64,000 bases of DNA from JBGPHT01 sp041484525. Lineage in GTDB: Bacteria; Acidobacteriota; Terriglobia; Bryobacterales; Bryobacteraceae. Each line of letters begins with the position of its first letter. Position 1 is the stretch's first letter. Positions 1-8,605 of the stretch are shown here, in pieces. A program made the position numbers and the translations under genes. The stretch is from contig JBGPHT010000022.1 of the NCBI GenBank assembly GCA_041484525.1, forward strand, positions 6,558 to 70,557. Direction: 5' to 3'. Below the pieces are notes generated by a model that was not told the DNA's origin, did not search any database, and saw nothing but the letters and a program-made list of their open reading frames with translations.

Positions 1-1387
1 ACTCGTACGGATGCGGCCGCAGCCTCACGGCCTCCGCCTCATTCTTCCGCTTGTAATCGATAAACGTCTCGATCAACTCGTCCGTGAACACATCGCCGCG
101 CATCAGGAACGCGTGGTCGTCTTCCAGACAGCTCAGCGCCTCGTCGAGCGACCCCGGCATGGATGGCACGCTCTTCATCTCTTCCGGCGTCAGATCGTAA
201 ATGTCCTTGTCCAGCGGTTCGCCCGGATTCAGCTTATTCAACACGCCGTCCAGACCCGCCATCAGCATCGCCGAAAACGCCAGGTACGGATTCGCCGCCG
301 GGTCGGGCGGCCGGAACTCCACGCGCTTCGCTTTCGGACTGGCCGAGTACATCGGAATTCGGCACGCCGCCGACCGGTTGCGCCGCGAGTACGCCAGGTT
401 CACCGGCGCCTCGTATCCCGGCACCAGGCGCTTGTAGCTGTTGGTCGTCGGCGCGATGATCGCCGAAAGCGCGCGCGCATGCTTCAACAGCCCGCCGATG
501 TAATGCAAAGCCATCTGGCTCAGCCCCGCGTAGCCGTCGCCCGCAAACAGCGCCTTTCCCTCTTTCCAGAGGCTCTGGTGCGTGTGCATGCCGCTGCCGT
601 TGTCCCCAAAAATCGGCTTGGGCATGAACGTCACCGTCTTCCCGTATTGGTTGGCCACGTTCCGCACGACGTACTTGTACAGCATCATGTTGTCGGCCGA
701 CTTCACCAGCGTGTCGAACCGCTGGTCGATTTCGCACTGCCCGCCGCTGGCGACTTCATGATGGTGGCATTCGATATTCAGACCGCACTGGATCATGGTC
801 TGGACCATTTCGCTGCGCAGGTCCTGATGATGATCCGTCGGCGGCACCGGGAAATAGCCTTCCTTGTAGCGCGGGCGGTATCCGAGGTTGTTCTCGCGGC
901 GCGCCGAATTCCAGCGTCCCTCCTCGGCGTCGATAAAGTAAAACCCGGAATGCTGGTTCTGGTCGAAACTGATGTTGTCGAAAATGAAGAACTCGGCTTC
1001 CGCGCCGAAGTACGCCGTATCGGCCAGGCCGGTGTTATTCAGATAGAGTTCGGCCTTCTGCGCGATCCATCGCGGATCGCGTTCGTACCGCTGCTTGGTG
1101 ATCGGGTCCTTCACGTCGCCGTACATCACCAGTGTCGGAATCTCGGCGAACGGATCCATGAAAGCGGTATTCGGATCGGGGATGAGAAGCATGTCGCTCT
1201 CGTGGATCGCCGCCCAACCGCGGATGCTCGATCCATCCATGCCGAAGCCTTCTTCGAAGCTGTCCTCTTCCAACTGATCGATCGGGTAAGAGACGTGATG
1301 CTGCAGGCTCGGAATATCGGTGAACCTCAAATCGAGCTGCTTGGCATCGTTTTTCTTGGCGAATTCCAACACTTCTTGCGGACTCAT
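1..1387 (-). CDS. glnA: Glutamine synthetase type I, 3' end cut by window edge
   Basis: Cytosolic enzyme joining ammonia to glutamate with ATP. I translated the minus strand from the ATG at 1387-1385, which follows GGAGGA (1391-1396). About 462 codons are visible, so only the last few residues lie outside the window. Visible family motifs are DGSSIRGW near the N-terminus, the metal-binding GAEAEFFIFD, HHHEVASGGQCEID, and the nucleotide-binding FGDNGSGMHTHQS. DIYDLTPEE near residue 397 carries the tyrosine that is adenylylated in the GSI-beta subgroup, so covalent regulation by GlnE is likely (inference). It is transcribed away from the broken phosphotransferase gene to its right. The call is secure. 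Confidence 0.96.
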   Translation of the reverse strand, partial: MSPQEVLEFAKKNDAKQLDLRFTDIPSLQHHVSYPIDQLEEDSFEEGFGMDGSSIRGWAAIHESDMLLIPDPNTAFMDPFAEIPTLVMYGDVKDPITKQRYERDPRWIAQKAELYLNNTGLADTAYFGAEAEFFIFDNISFDQNQHSGFYFIDAEEGRWNSARRENNLGYRPRYKEGYFPVPPTDHHQDLRSEMVQTMIQCGLNIECHHHEVASGGQCEIDQRFDTLVKSADNMMLYKYVVRNVANQYGKTVTFMPKPIFGDNGSGMHTHQSLWKEGKALFAGDGYAGLSQMALHYIGGLLKHARALSAIIAPTTNSYKRLVPGYEAPVNLAYSRRNRSAACRIPMYSASPKAKRVEFRPPDPAANPYLAFSAMLMAGLDGVLNKLNPGEPLDKDIYDLTPEEMKSVPSMPGSLDEALSCLEDDHAFLMRGDVFTDELIETFIDYKRKNEAEAVRLRPHPYE

Positions 1388-1500
1388 CGATCCTCCATGG
1401 GGCACTGTTCTGGAATGCGCTCAGAATACCCTGCCATGGGAGCGGCGGTCAAGGCGGAAATATCCGGTATCCTCGGTTCGTAGATCGCAACGCGGTTGTC

Positions 1501-2444
1501 ATGAATCCTGCGTTCCCTTCCACTCTCGCAGACATCGCGGCCGGAAAATTCTCTCTCGATGCCGCACGCACCCGCGTCAATCGCGTGCTGAATTGGGGCG
1601 GGTTCCAGACCAGTTCATTTCATGTCACCGATGGCAGCCGCGCGCTGCACATCAAGCTCGCAGAATCGTCCGGGCAGGCCGAACTGCGCCGCTGGCTGGC
1701 GGTGCACGAGATCCTCGAGACCCGTTATCGAGCGCCCCGCGTGCTCGATTGGCTGGACGTCCCTGGCACTCCCTACGGCGGCCTCGTATTCGACCACATC
1801 GACGGCGTCACGTAGGACGTTGCGGCGCGGCCCGAACTGGCCAACGATATTGTGGCGCTGCTGGCGCAATTGCACGCGGACAGTGACGTCGCGCAAGCCA
1901 TTGGAGGCGGCACCCGGACCTGGCGCGAGTGCTGGGATCTTCGCTACCGTGAGCTGTTCCAAGAGGACTTGCGCACCATCCGCCAGGCTCCTCCGCCCTT
2001 TCTCTCCGCTGCCACACTGACCTGGATGGAGGAGGAGGCCGCCCGCATCCTGGCGATCGGCGTCAGTCATCCGGCCCTCGACGGCATCGCGCGTTCGCCC
2101 TGTCATTGGGACCTCTGGCCGAATAACGTCCTGACCGCCCCGGCAGCGAGTGGCATGTGCTCGACTGGGATGGCCTGGCAATCGGCGACCCGGCCGAAGA
2201 TTATGCCACCGTGGCCTTTCCGCTGCTGTTCCGCTGCGGCAAGGACTGGCGGGACATTATTCCGTCGGAATCGCTCGGCGCCCGCATCGACCTTTACGTG
2301 CGCGCCATCGCGCTCGATTCCGTCATCGATGCGCTGGCCGACTGGGTGGAGTGCGATGTCCCGGAGTGGATCGAACAGGTGAGGCAGCGCAAGCACGCGG
2401 AACACGTCACGCATCTCGCGTGGTACCTCGAAAGGTGGGGATAG
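1501..2444 (+). pseudogene. Aminoglycoside/choline phosphotransferase-family gene, broken
   Basis: Read through its defects this is one APH-type kinase-fold protein. The N-terminal part (VNRVLNWGGFQTSSFHV, then LHIKLAES) runs from ATG 1501 to an in-frame TAG at 1813-1815. The same frame then reopens and reaches the catalytic-loop-like CHWDLWPNNVL. Around 2140-2146 about one base is missing and reading moves to another frame, giving EWHVLDWDGLAIGDPAEDYA, the metal-binding segment, and ending at 2444. Two independent lesions make a pseudogene more likely than a sequencing slip. The substrate is unknown; family members phosphorylate antibiotics, sugars or choline-like molecules. Confidence 0.8.
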
Positions 2445-2743
2445 CGTCAATGCTGCTCACTTGACGGAGAGCGCGGGAGGTTTTTCCGATGGGCGGGGAG
2501 GGCACTTCCACGAGTCGGCAAAGCGTCAAAGTGGATGCCATCGACGACATTTACCGCGGAGAACCCAGGTAGGTGTTTGGCCGGAGATCATTGGCGCGCA
2601 CAAGGCGGCATCCGGGGATTAGTTAGTTCGGCCCAACTTCCAAATAGCCAACGACCCAATCAGAATGCCCAGCGGAGCTTCTCCTGAAGATTCCTTCTTG
2701 CCTTCCCCACTCGCGTCGTCATCGTGGTACATTCTTGCACGGA
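2445..2743. other. Intergenic stretch without a convincing gene
   Basis: Just after the broken kinase, CGTCAA (2445-2450) and TTGACG (2461-2466) form a weak 6-bp hairpin with a 10-nt loop and no T-run. A 27-codon frame at 2488-2571 starts with ATG but resembles nothing I recognise. Nothing else is supportable here. Confidence 0.4.
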
Positions 2744-3589
2744 ATGGCACAAGATGACAAAGCGAAGGATTCTGATGCGCGATCAGAGCAGCCGACATGG
2801 AAGGATCTCGCAGAGTTCACAAGCAGGCAAGCTGAAAACGACCGGAATGTAATCGACTATTGGTTTAAGCTTGCTGGTGCACTGATCGGAATTGTTCTGG
2901 TCATCGCTAGTGTCGCGATAGGCTTTCTCGGGTGGAAAACCATATCAGACGTGAAGGTGAGCGCTGAAGTCGCTGCGCGGGAAGCAGCAAAGGCAAAGGT
3001 GGAAGAAGTCTTAAAACAACCCGATGTTCAGAAGCTCGTACGGGAAACCGCGAGTGACCTGTTCGAAAAGGGAGCCTTCAAGAAGGAAATTGAAGGGAAG
3101 GTCAGCGAGCTGATATCTGCTGAAGTCACCTCACAGGGCTTTCACAGACTCGTTAGCGACGCAGTCAGGGGAGAACTGATGATAAAGACCGCTCCGCGTG
3201 TCCTCACCGAAGCTCAGGTAAAGACGATTGCCGACTCTCTTCGGTCCACGCCTGAGGGGAAGGTGGACATCAGGACCGGTACGCTTCCCGAGCAACAGGG
3301 CTACGCACGGAAGCTCTTTTCGGCCATACAGGGCTCTCCGTCATGGAAGGCCCATGTCTCGTATGCGGAACCGGGCACGTGGGCGGGGCTGACGAGGAAT
3401 ATGAACCTCTTGTTGGACGGAATTGTCGTTGTTGTCAACGACGTCAAAAGCGCGCCCGACTTTGCTCGTGTGCTTGAGAGAGCCCTCAAGAATGCCGGTA
3501 TTGTGGGTGTTCGGCTCGGGCCCTGCAATTGCTCTGATCCTCCAAAACCGCCTGACATCTGGTTATACGTCGGTGAAAAGAACTACTGA
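2744..3589 (+). CDS. Membrane-anchored coiled-coil protein, unknown function
   Basis: About 281 residues from ATG 2744. An in-frame TTG at 2735 is possible but less attractive, and neither has a good ribosome site. The first ~37 residues are charged and should be cytosolic. One transmembrane helix follows (about residues 41-65, LAGALIGIVLVIASVAIGF). Next comes an alanine/glutamate/lysine-rich segment of probable coiled coil, to about residue 120. The C-terminal globular part ends with CNCSDPPKPP and WLYVGEKNY. No enzyme motif is visible. Base composition is less GC-rich than its neighbours, and it sits between a pseudogene and a decayed toxin-antitoxin locus, which suggests acquired DNA. I do not recognise the family. 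Confidence 0.7.
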   Translation: MAQDDKAKDSDARSEQPTWKDLAEFTSRQAENDRNVIDYWFKLAGALIGIVLVIASVAIGFLGWKTISDVKVSAEVAAREAAKAKVEEVLKQPDVQKLVRETASDLFEKGAFKKEIEGKVSELISAEVTSQGFHRLVSDAVRGELMIKTAPRVLTEAQVKTIADSLRSTPEGKVDIRTGTLPEQQGYARKLFSAIQGSPSWKAHVSYAEPGTWAGLTRNMNLLLDGIVVVVNDVKSAPDFARVLERALKNAGIVGVRLGPCNCSDPPKPPDIWLYVGEKNY

Positions 3590-3849
3590 GATAGACGACC
3601 TGGAGAGCATGCTTTTCTAGCGCGACGAGTTATATCAAGTGCTGCTAAGGGTCCCACCGGGTTGACTCATCCTGTGTGGCCACCAAAGTGCGGAACGGGC
3701 ACTCTGCAGGAGACGCCATTCGGAAGTTGGCAGAGGCCATCAAGTTGACGCAAAACGCGCCCCGACAGTTCCCTCGATGCCTGGGCAGCGCCGTGTTCTT
3801 AATCTGTGTTTTGGCGACATACCGTCAAAGTGGCGAACCCGACACCCCT
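3590..3849. other. Intergenic stretch left of hicB
   Basis: No coding signal is convincing on either strand. The stretch holds the left copy (3741-3758) of an 18-bp direct repeat whose second copy lies beyond hicA. Confidence 0.4.
3741..3758 (+). repeat. Left copy of an 18-bp direct repeat flanking hicAB
   Basis: CAAGTTGACGCAAAACGC recurs as CAAGTTGACGCATAACGC at 4466-4483, with 17 of 18 bases identical. The two copies bracket the hicB/hicA remnant at a spacing of about 0.7 kb. They may mark the edges of an inserted or duplicated segment. Chance is not excluded for so short a match. Confidence 0.4.
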
Positions 3850-4059
3850 TCACGCAAACAAGAGTCGACCCTTGGGCTGCGGGATGGAGCGACCAAGCTC
3901 CTGGGCCGTCTCCAACCATTCCGCGATTACTGCCTCGACGTTGGCGAGCGCCTCCTGGCGTGTAGCGCCATCTGCCGCGCAGCCGGCCAACTCCGGCACT
4001 TCGGCGATGAACGCATCATCTTCGCTGCTCCAATACAGAATAATCTCGTACTTCGTCAT
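3850..4059 (-). CDS. hicB: HicB-type antitoxin
   Basis: A complete 69-residue single-domain HicB protein. It shows EIILYWSSEDDAFIAEVPEL followed by GCAADGATRQEALANVE, the partial RNase-H-like fold of the family, and the C-terminal IPQPKGRLLF common to short HicB proteins. There is no separate DNA-binding domain. In an intact system it would bind HicA, an mRNA interferase, and neutralise it. The start ATG (4059-4057) overlaps the stop codon of the upstream hicA remnant as ATGA, the usual coupled arrangement. Because hicA is interrupted, this antitoxin is probably an orphan now. The family call is confident; present function is unknown. Confidence 0.85.
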   Translation of the reverse strand: MTKYEIILYWSSEDDAFIAEVPELAGCAADGATRQEALANVEAVIAEWLETAQELGRSIPQPKGRLLFA

Positions 4060-4307
4060 TGCCCCTCCTCCGCCAGCTTATGTTGAACCAGCACTCTGCG
4101 TACTTGTTTAACCTGGTACGGTTTCGCCATGGAGCCTCTCGGCTACAGGTTGAGAATCTCGTCAACACCGTCTCGTGTGAAGATATGGTGGCTGCCCTTG
4201 ATCCGCTCCGCGAAGCCGATACGCCGGAGAAGGGCGCGGAGATCGTTGAAGCGGATGCCAGCATCCGAGGAACCCCGCAATACTCGAACCAGAACAGACT
4301 CACCCAC
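4056..4307 (-). pseudogene. hicA: HicA-type mRNA interferase with premature amber stop
   Basis: The minus strand from about GTG 4307 reads RVLRGSSDAGIRFNDLRALL, then GFAERIKGSHHIFTRDG and VDEILNL. KGSHHIF contains the conserved HicA histidine. The next codon is TAG (complement 4143-4145). The frame then continues as PRGSMAKPYQVKQVRRVLV to TGA at 4056-4058, overlapping the hicB start. Relatives I recall have glutamine at the stop position, so one CAG-to-TAG change explains the lesion. The truncated product keeps the catalytic core but lacks the C-terminal helix. The 5' end is uncertain because an in-frame TAA lies three codons before the GTG. Confidence 0.75.
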
Positions 4308-4604
4308 ATTCCATTATGCGCACAGGACCAAATCGCCGTTTTCCAACTCTTCGACACGTCCAGGGTGCCGGCCCAAGAGCATGGTTCGGCGACAAAGCAA
4401 CCGGGTACTTTGCCTGAACTACGTCTCATGGAACCGATCTGTCCGCTGATACATCGTGTCGCGTTCAAGTTGACGCATAACGCCCAAGCTTCTCTTGTGC
4501 CCAACCCCCGCACGCCGAAAGAGGAACCGGGGCTTCGTGAAGTGGCGCAATACCGGCGAGAGCCTTGCAGACCCCAACTCGTAAACAACGGTATCGGACG
4601 CATC
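4308..4604. other. Intergenic stretch right of hicA
   Basis: No gene can be supported. Frames that cross it look like shadows and have no start or ribosome site of their own. It contains the right copy (4466-4483) of the direct repeat described at 3741-3758. Confidence 0.4.
4466..4483 (+). repeat. Right copy of the 18-bp direct repeat flanking hicAB
   Basis: CAAGTTGACGCATAACGC differs at one base from the copy at 3741-3758. Sequences immediately outside the two copies are unrelated, so the match is confined to this core plus a couple of neighbouring bases. Confidence 0.4.
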
Positions 4605-5708
4605 TTACGCCATAGACTCTAACGCTTCGAGCGTCCGCTCCGCCGTCGCCTTCCACGAAAACATACCCGCGCGCGCCGGACCCGCGACCGCTAACCGTGC
4701 GCGCAACACGTCGTCATCCACTATCCGCCGCATCGCCTCCGCGATAGCTTCCGTGTTCAGCGGATCGAACTGCAATGCCGCCTCGCCTGCGATCCCCGCC
4801 AGCGGCTCGATCGCCGAGCAGGCCGCCGGTACGCCCGCCGCCATCGCTTCCACGATCGGCAAGCCGAACCCCTCGAACTTCGAGGGCAGCACGAAGGCCC
4901 ACGCCCGCGCGTACAAGTCGTACAGGTCGGCGCGCGGAATCCAGCCGGGAAACTCGACCGACTCGCGCAGTCCCAGCGACTCGCGCAGCTCGTTCAACTG
5001 CTCTGTTGAAAACCCGTGGATGCCGCACACCACCAGGCGGAACTCCGGCCGGCTGCGGCGGAAAAGAGCAAACGCGCGCAACAGGCCATCCAGGTTCTTG
5101 TGCGGATGCAGCGTCGAAACCGCGAGCAGGAACGGCTCCGGCGTGCGGCGCCCGGCCAGTTCGAAAAACGCTTCGCCCACTCCCAGCGGCGCCACCCGCA
5201 CGCACGCGTCGGGCAGCCGGTAATAATGCTTGAGGTCGGCCGCCGTGGCATCCGAATCGGCCAGCACCAGGCGCGATACCTGCGCCGACCAGAACAGGAA
5301 AAAATCCCAGAACGGCAGGTCGAACCAGCGGAAGTATTCCGGATGCCGCTTGTGCTGCAAATCGTGGAACACCGTTACCTGCGGGCACCCGCAGAGCAGT
5401 GGCGCCGTGAATCCGGGGTTCAGCATTACGTCCAGCCGCAGCCGGGCTGCAGCCAGGGGTAGCGCCGCCTGCTCCCACAGAATCCGCGCCGGCCGCGACG
5501 TGGCGCGCACCGGCTGCGGTTCGAGTTTGAAATTCGGCCGCTTCGGCGCCAGGTCCGGCCCAGTCTCGCGATTGGTGAAGATGAGATATTGGTTGCGCGC
5601 GTCGATCTCGCCCAGCGCCCCGAGCAGACCGCGCAGATAGATTTCCGTGCCGCCCACGCCGCCCGGGATCAGGTAAAGCGCATTTACGCCAATCCGCAGC
5701 GGCCGCAT
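4605..5708 (-). CDS. Glycosyltransferase, GT4 family
   Basis: A 367-residue retaining GT-B-fold enzyme that moves a sugar from an activated donor to a glycan acceptor at the inner membrane face. The N-terminal Rossmann half has the glycine-rich loop LIPGGVGGTEIYLRGLL, and VFHDLQHKRHPEYF resembles mannosyl- and rhamnosyltransferases of family 4. The donor half shows LLAVSTLHPHKNLDGLL and the C-terminal EGFGLPIVEAMAAGVP, where the EX7E glutamates contact the donor phosphates. It is the last gene of a five-gene minus-strand operon; its start lies directly after the stop of the GT-C/TPR gene. The exact sugar cannot be read from sequence. Confidence 0.93.
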   Translation of the reverse strand: MRPLRIGVNALYLIPGGVGGTEIYLRGLLGALGEIDARNQYLIFTNRETGPDLAPKRPNFKLEPQPVRATSRPARILWEQAALPLAAARLRLDVMLNPGFTAPLLCGCPQVTVFHDLQHKRHPEYFRWFDLPFWDFFLFWSAQVSRLVLADSDATAADLKHYYRLPDACVRVAPLGVGEAFFELAGRRTPEPFLLAVSTLHPHKNLDGLLRAFALFRRSRPEFRLVVCGIHGFSTEQLNELRESLGLRESVEFPGWIPRADLYDLYARAWAFVLPSKFEGFGLPIVEAMAAGVPAACSAIEPLAGIAGEAALQFDPLNTEAIAEAMRRIVDDDVLRARLAVAGPARAGMFSWKATAERTLEALESMA

Positions 5709-5709
5709 A

Positions 5710-7443
5710 TCATCGACCGGGTCGAAGCTTCGATTGCACCTGCGCCAGGTCCTGCCGCGCCTCCTCGAGGTTCCGGTCGAGGGCCAGCGCGCGCTGATAG
5801 TTCACCACCGCCTCCGGCACGCGGCCGGTCTTCAAGAAAATCTTGCCGCGGTAAAGGTACGTGCGTGCGAACGCTGGATCGAGCCGTTCCGCGGTGGCCA
5901 GCGCCTCCAGGGCCTCCGGGTACTGCGAACTCTTGGCGTAGACCATCCCGATCTGCGAATACACGTGCGCCGTCGCGTCCAGCGCCGCGGCTTGCCGCAG
6001 CTTCTCGAGCGCCTTCCCGGGCTGGTTGAGGGCATCATACGCCAAGCCCCAGTCGATCAGCAGTTGGTAGACCGGCCGCTCCAGTTGCGCCGTTTTCTCG
6101 AATTCGGCCAGCGCCAGGTCGTACTGCTGCCGCTCGTAATACGACATCGCCAGCCACCAATGCACGCGGCTCTTATTGGGTGACTTAGCGGCAGTGTCGT
6201 GCCACAACAGAAACTGGTCGCCCCACACCGAGGCGCGGGCGTGCGTCACCCCCGCGGCCACAAGGGTCACGATGCCGCAGACCCACGCCAGCTTTCGATA
6301 GTCCACCTTCACGCGGCTCAACACGTCGACCACAATCAACAGCAGACCTACGATCGAAAAATACAGGCGGCGTTCGGCCACCGGATCCTTGATCGGCAAT
6401 ATCGACGACGTCGGGGACATCAGGAGCAGGTAGACGAGAAGCCCGTAGGACGCCAGCGGAAAACGCCGGCGGTAATACCAGGCGGCGCCGATCAGCGCCA
6501 GCCATACCGCGAGACCGGCGATGGCTCCGTGCTCGAGGATGGTGTGCGAAATCGGAAAGTCCCAGTCGATGTTGAGATTCACCGGCAGCAGAAACTCGCC
6601 GATGTAGACAAACAGCGCACGGAACTGCGTGAACAGATATTGATACCAGGTGAACTCCGTCAGCCCGAACCCGGCGCCACCGCCGTGGAAGATCAGGTTC
6701 CAGAACTTGGCCAGCGCTGCCGCCGCGCCCAGCGCCATTACCCCATACAGCTTCCAGTTGCCGCGGATGCCGGCGAAGGAGAAGCCGGGATTCCACCAGT
6801 AGTCGGTTAGCAACAGTAGCGCCGGCAGCACGATGGTGTGCTCCTTCGAGAACAGCGCCGCGCCGAACAGCAGCAGCACCGCCGCCGTCACGCCCCACGT
6901 CACACGCGCTTCGCGCCGGTACAGAAACAGCGTGAACGCCGCGAACACCAGCATGACGCTGAGCGACTCCGACCTGCCCGCCAGGTAAGCCACTGCCTCC
7001 GTCTGCACCGGATGCAGCAGGAAGATGGCTGCGGCGAACCCCGCCAGCAGCGTTTGCCGCGACGCTGGAGCCTTCGCCAGTTCGAGCAGTCTCCGCACCA
7101 TCAGGAACACCAGCCCGCTGGCGATCAGGTGGATGATGAGGTTCGTTACGTGGTAGGAATACGTGTCGTCGCGCGAGATCTGGTTGTTGATCCAGTAAGT
7201 GAAGAACAGGACGGGCCGGACATTGGCCAGCCAGACCTTCAGCGGCTGGTCGAATCCGGGAAGCGCAAACGGCAGCGTGTTGTCGTCGAACAGGAACGGC
7301 CCGTGCAGCGCCGGGCCGTACGCCCAGAAAAGCACCGCCACCGCTGCCGCCGCGATCGCCCAGTAGAGACCGTGGCGCGGGCTCTTGGCCTGCGCCGGAA
7401 CGGCTTCCAGTTTGTGTTTCGCTTCCCGCCTACTGGCTTTCAT
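5710..7443 (-). CDS. Polytopic GT-C-like membrane protein with C-terminal TPRs
   Basis: 577 residues. A short basic N-terminus leads into a first helix ending in YGPALHGPFLFDDNTLPF; the Asp pair in the first outside loop matches the catalytic acid position of GT-C and TMTC-type enzymes. About ten further hydrophobic helices extend to roughly residue 415. The rest (about 425-570) is tetratricopeptide repeats, for example YDLALAEFEKTAQLERP and YPEALEALATAERLDPAFA. GT-C enzymes use polyprenyl-phosphate sugars on the outer membrane face, which suits the DPM-like GT2 encoded upstream. It overlaps the DUF2304 gene by 14 bases. Fold class is fairly sure; substrate is unknown. Confidence 0.82.
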   Translation of the reverse strand: MKASRREAKHKLEAVPAQAKSPRHGLYWAIAAAAVAVLFWAYGPALHGPFLFDDNTLPFALPGFDQPLKVWLANVRPVLFFTYWINNQISRDDTYSYHVTNLIIHLIASGLVFLMVRRLLELAKAPASRQTLLAGFAAAIFLLHPVQTEAVAYLAGRSESLSVMLVFAAFTLFLYRREARVTWGVTAAVLLLFGAALFSKEHTIVLPALLLLTDYWWNPGFSFAGIRGNWKLYGVMALGAAAALAKFWNLIFHGGGAGFGLTEFTWYQYLFTQFRALFVYIGEFLLPVNLNIDWDFPISHTILEHGAIAGLAVWLALIGAAWYYRRRFPLASYGLLVYLLLMSPTSSILPIKDPVAERRLYFSIVGLLLIVVDVLSRVKVDYRKLAWVCGIVTLVAAGVTHARASVWGDQFLLWHDTAAKSPNKSRVHWWLAMSYYERQQYDLALAEFEKTAQLERPVYQLLIDWGLAYDALNQPGKALEKLRQAAALDATAHVYSQIGMVYAKSSQYPEALEALATAERLDPAFARTYLYRGKIFLKTGRVPEAVVNYQRALALDRNLEEARQDLAQVQSKLRPGR

Positions 7444-7786
7444 GATTCCTGAGGCTCTGAATGTGGTACTCCAAAATGGCGACCCGCTGCGCCAGTGCGA
7501 TGTTGTCGTCGCGCAGATGCGAAATGATGATCGAGAAGCGGAAGAACATGATCAGGAACAGGCTGCCTGAAATCAGAAACAGCGTCAGCGGCGTGTCCGG
7601 AATTCCCGTGTGCGCCGTGATGAAATCGAGCACCGGGCGCGACCGCGAGAGCAGCAGCATCGACATCGCGGCCAGCAGCCAGCTCACCGAGTATTCCACG
7701 CGGATGTGCGCCCGGCGGACGGAGACCAGCACCATCACCAGCAGCACGATGCTCAGCACGGTTGTGACATGCAAGAGGCGGTCCAT
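7430..7786 (-). CDS. DUF2304 small membrane protein
   Basis: 118 residues with three hydrophobic segments: LLHVTTVLSIVLLVMVLVSV, VSWLLAAMSMLLLS and LTLFLISGSLFLIMFFRF. A C-terminal polar helix rich in ILEYHI/LRNHE type residues probably forms a coiled coil. Length and pattern match DUF2304, a family commonly found beside polyprenyl-phosphate GT2 enzymes. The ATG at 7786 comes directly after the GT2 stop codon, and GGAGGATAG at that junction supplies the ribosome site. A role as membrane partner or anchor of the GT2 enzyme is plausible by context only. Confidence 0.85.
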   Translation of the reverse strand: MDRLLHVTTVLSIVLLVMVLVSVRRAHIRVEYSVSWLLAAMSMLLLSRSRPVLDFITAHTGIPDTPLTLFLISGSLFLIMFFRFSIIISHLRDDNIALAQRVAILEYHIQSLRNHESQ

Positions 7787-8605
7787 CTATCCTCCAGAGC
7801 CGTCGTGCAGCCGCGGGTCCGGATCGGCCACACGCGGCACCGGCGCCCGCTTCGGCAGGTCCTGCGCCTCCGGTTCGGCCTGGTGTAGACGGCCTTCGAA
7901 TTTCAGAATATTCACGAACACGCCCAACAGGACGTGGACGATGTAGTAGAGCGATTTCACGGCTGTAATGGTCGACCGCCCGGCTTGGCGCGGCCGCATG
8001 TTCACCGGCACTTCCTCGAAGCGGAATCGCTTGCGCTGCAGCACCACCAGCGCCTCGATCTCGGGGTACTCCAGCGGGAAACTCATGCTGAACACGCTCA
8101 GCGCGCGCCGGTTCACGCCCACGAACCCGGAGGTCGGGTCGTGCACCGGCTTTCCCAGAATAGGCCGCAGGATGGCGCGGAAGAACCGGATGCCGAGCGA
8201 GCGCACGGCGCCGGTGCGCGATCCGTTTTCGGAAGCGAATCGCGAGCCGATTACCATCTCCGCACCCGTGCTCTTGAGCTTCTCCAGAATCCGCGGAATG
8301 TCGCGCGCATCGTGTTGGCCGTCGCCATCCACGCGGATCACGTACTCGAACCCCAGCTCGTAGGCCAGCTTGTACCCAGCCTGCACGCACCCGCCGAGAC
8401 CCAGATGATGCGGCAGCGGCAGCACCTCGGCGCCGGCGGCGCGCGCCGCCGGGATGGTTGCATCGCGCGAGCAATCGTCGATCACCAGCACCGGCACGCC
8501 GGGCACATGAAGGTGGATGGAGTCCACTACGTCCCCGATCGCGCCCTCTTCATTCAGCGCAGGCACGATCACCAGTAGAGACTCGGGACCGTCGGGACGA
8601 ATCAC
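7787..8605 (-). CDS. GT2 glycosyltransferase, dolichyl-phosphate-mannose-synthase type
   Basis: 272 residues from GTG 8605, chosen because it overlaps the upstream gene's stop as GTGA and places the first strand LLVIVPALNEEGAIGDVV at the N-terminus. Motifs: VLVIDDCSRDAT for nucleotide-sugar binding, VIRVDGDGQHDARDI (the DXD metal site), and DPTSGFVGVNRRALS. A hydrophobic stretch near residues 215-235 (LYYIVHVLLGVFVNIL) should associate with the membrane. Enzymes of this type load a sugar onto undecaprenyl phosphate. The following DUF2304 and GT-C genes fit a scheme in which this lipid-linked sugar is flipped and used outside. Donor sugar unknown. Confidence 0.92.
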   Translation of the reverse strand: MIRPDGPESLLVIVPALNEEGAIGDVVDSIHLHVPGVPVLVIDDCSRDATIPAARAAGAEVLPLPHHLGLGGCVQAGYKLAYELGFEYVIRVDGDGQHDARDIPRILEKLKSTGAEMVIGSRFASENGSRTGAVRSLGIRFFRAILRPILGKPVHDPTSGFVGVNRRALSVFSMSFPLEYPEIEALVVLQRKRFRFEEVPVNMRPRQAGRSTITAVKSLYYIVHVLLGVFVNILKFEGRLHQAEPEAQDLPKRAPVPRVADPDPRLHDGSGG

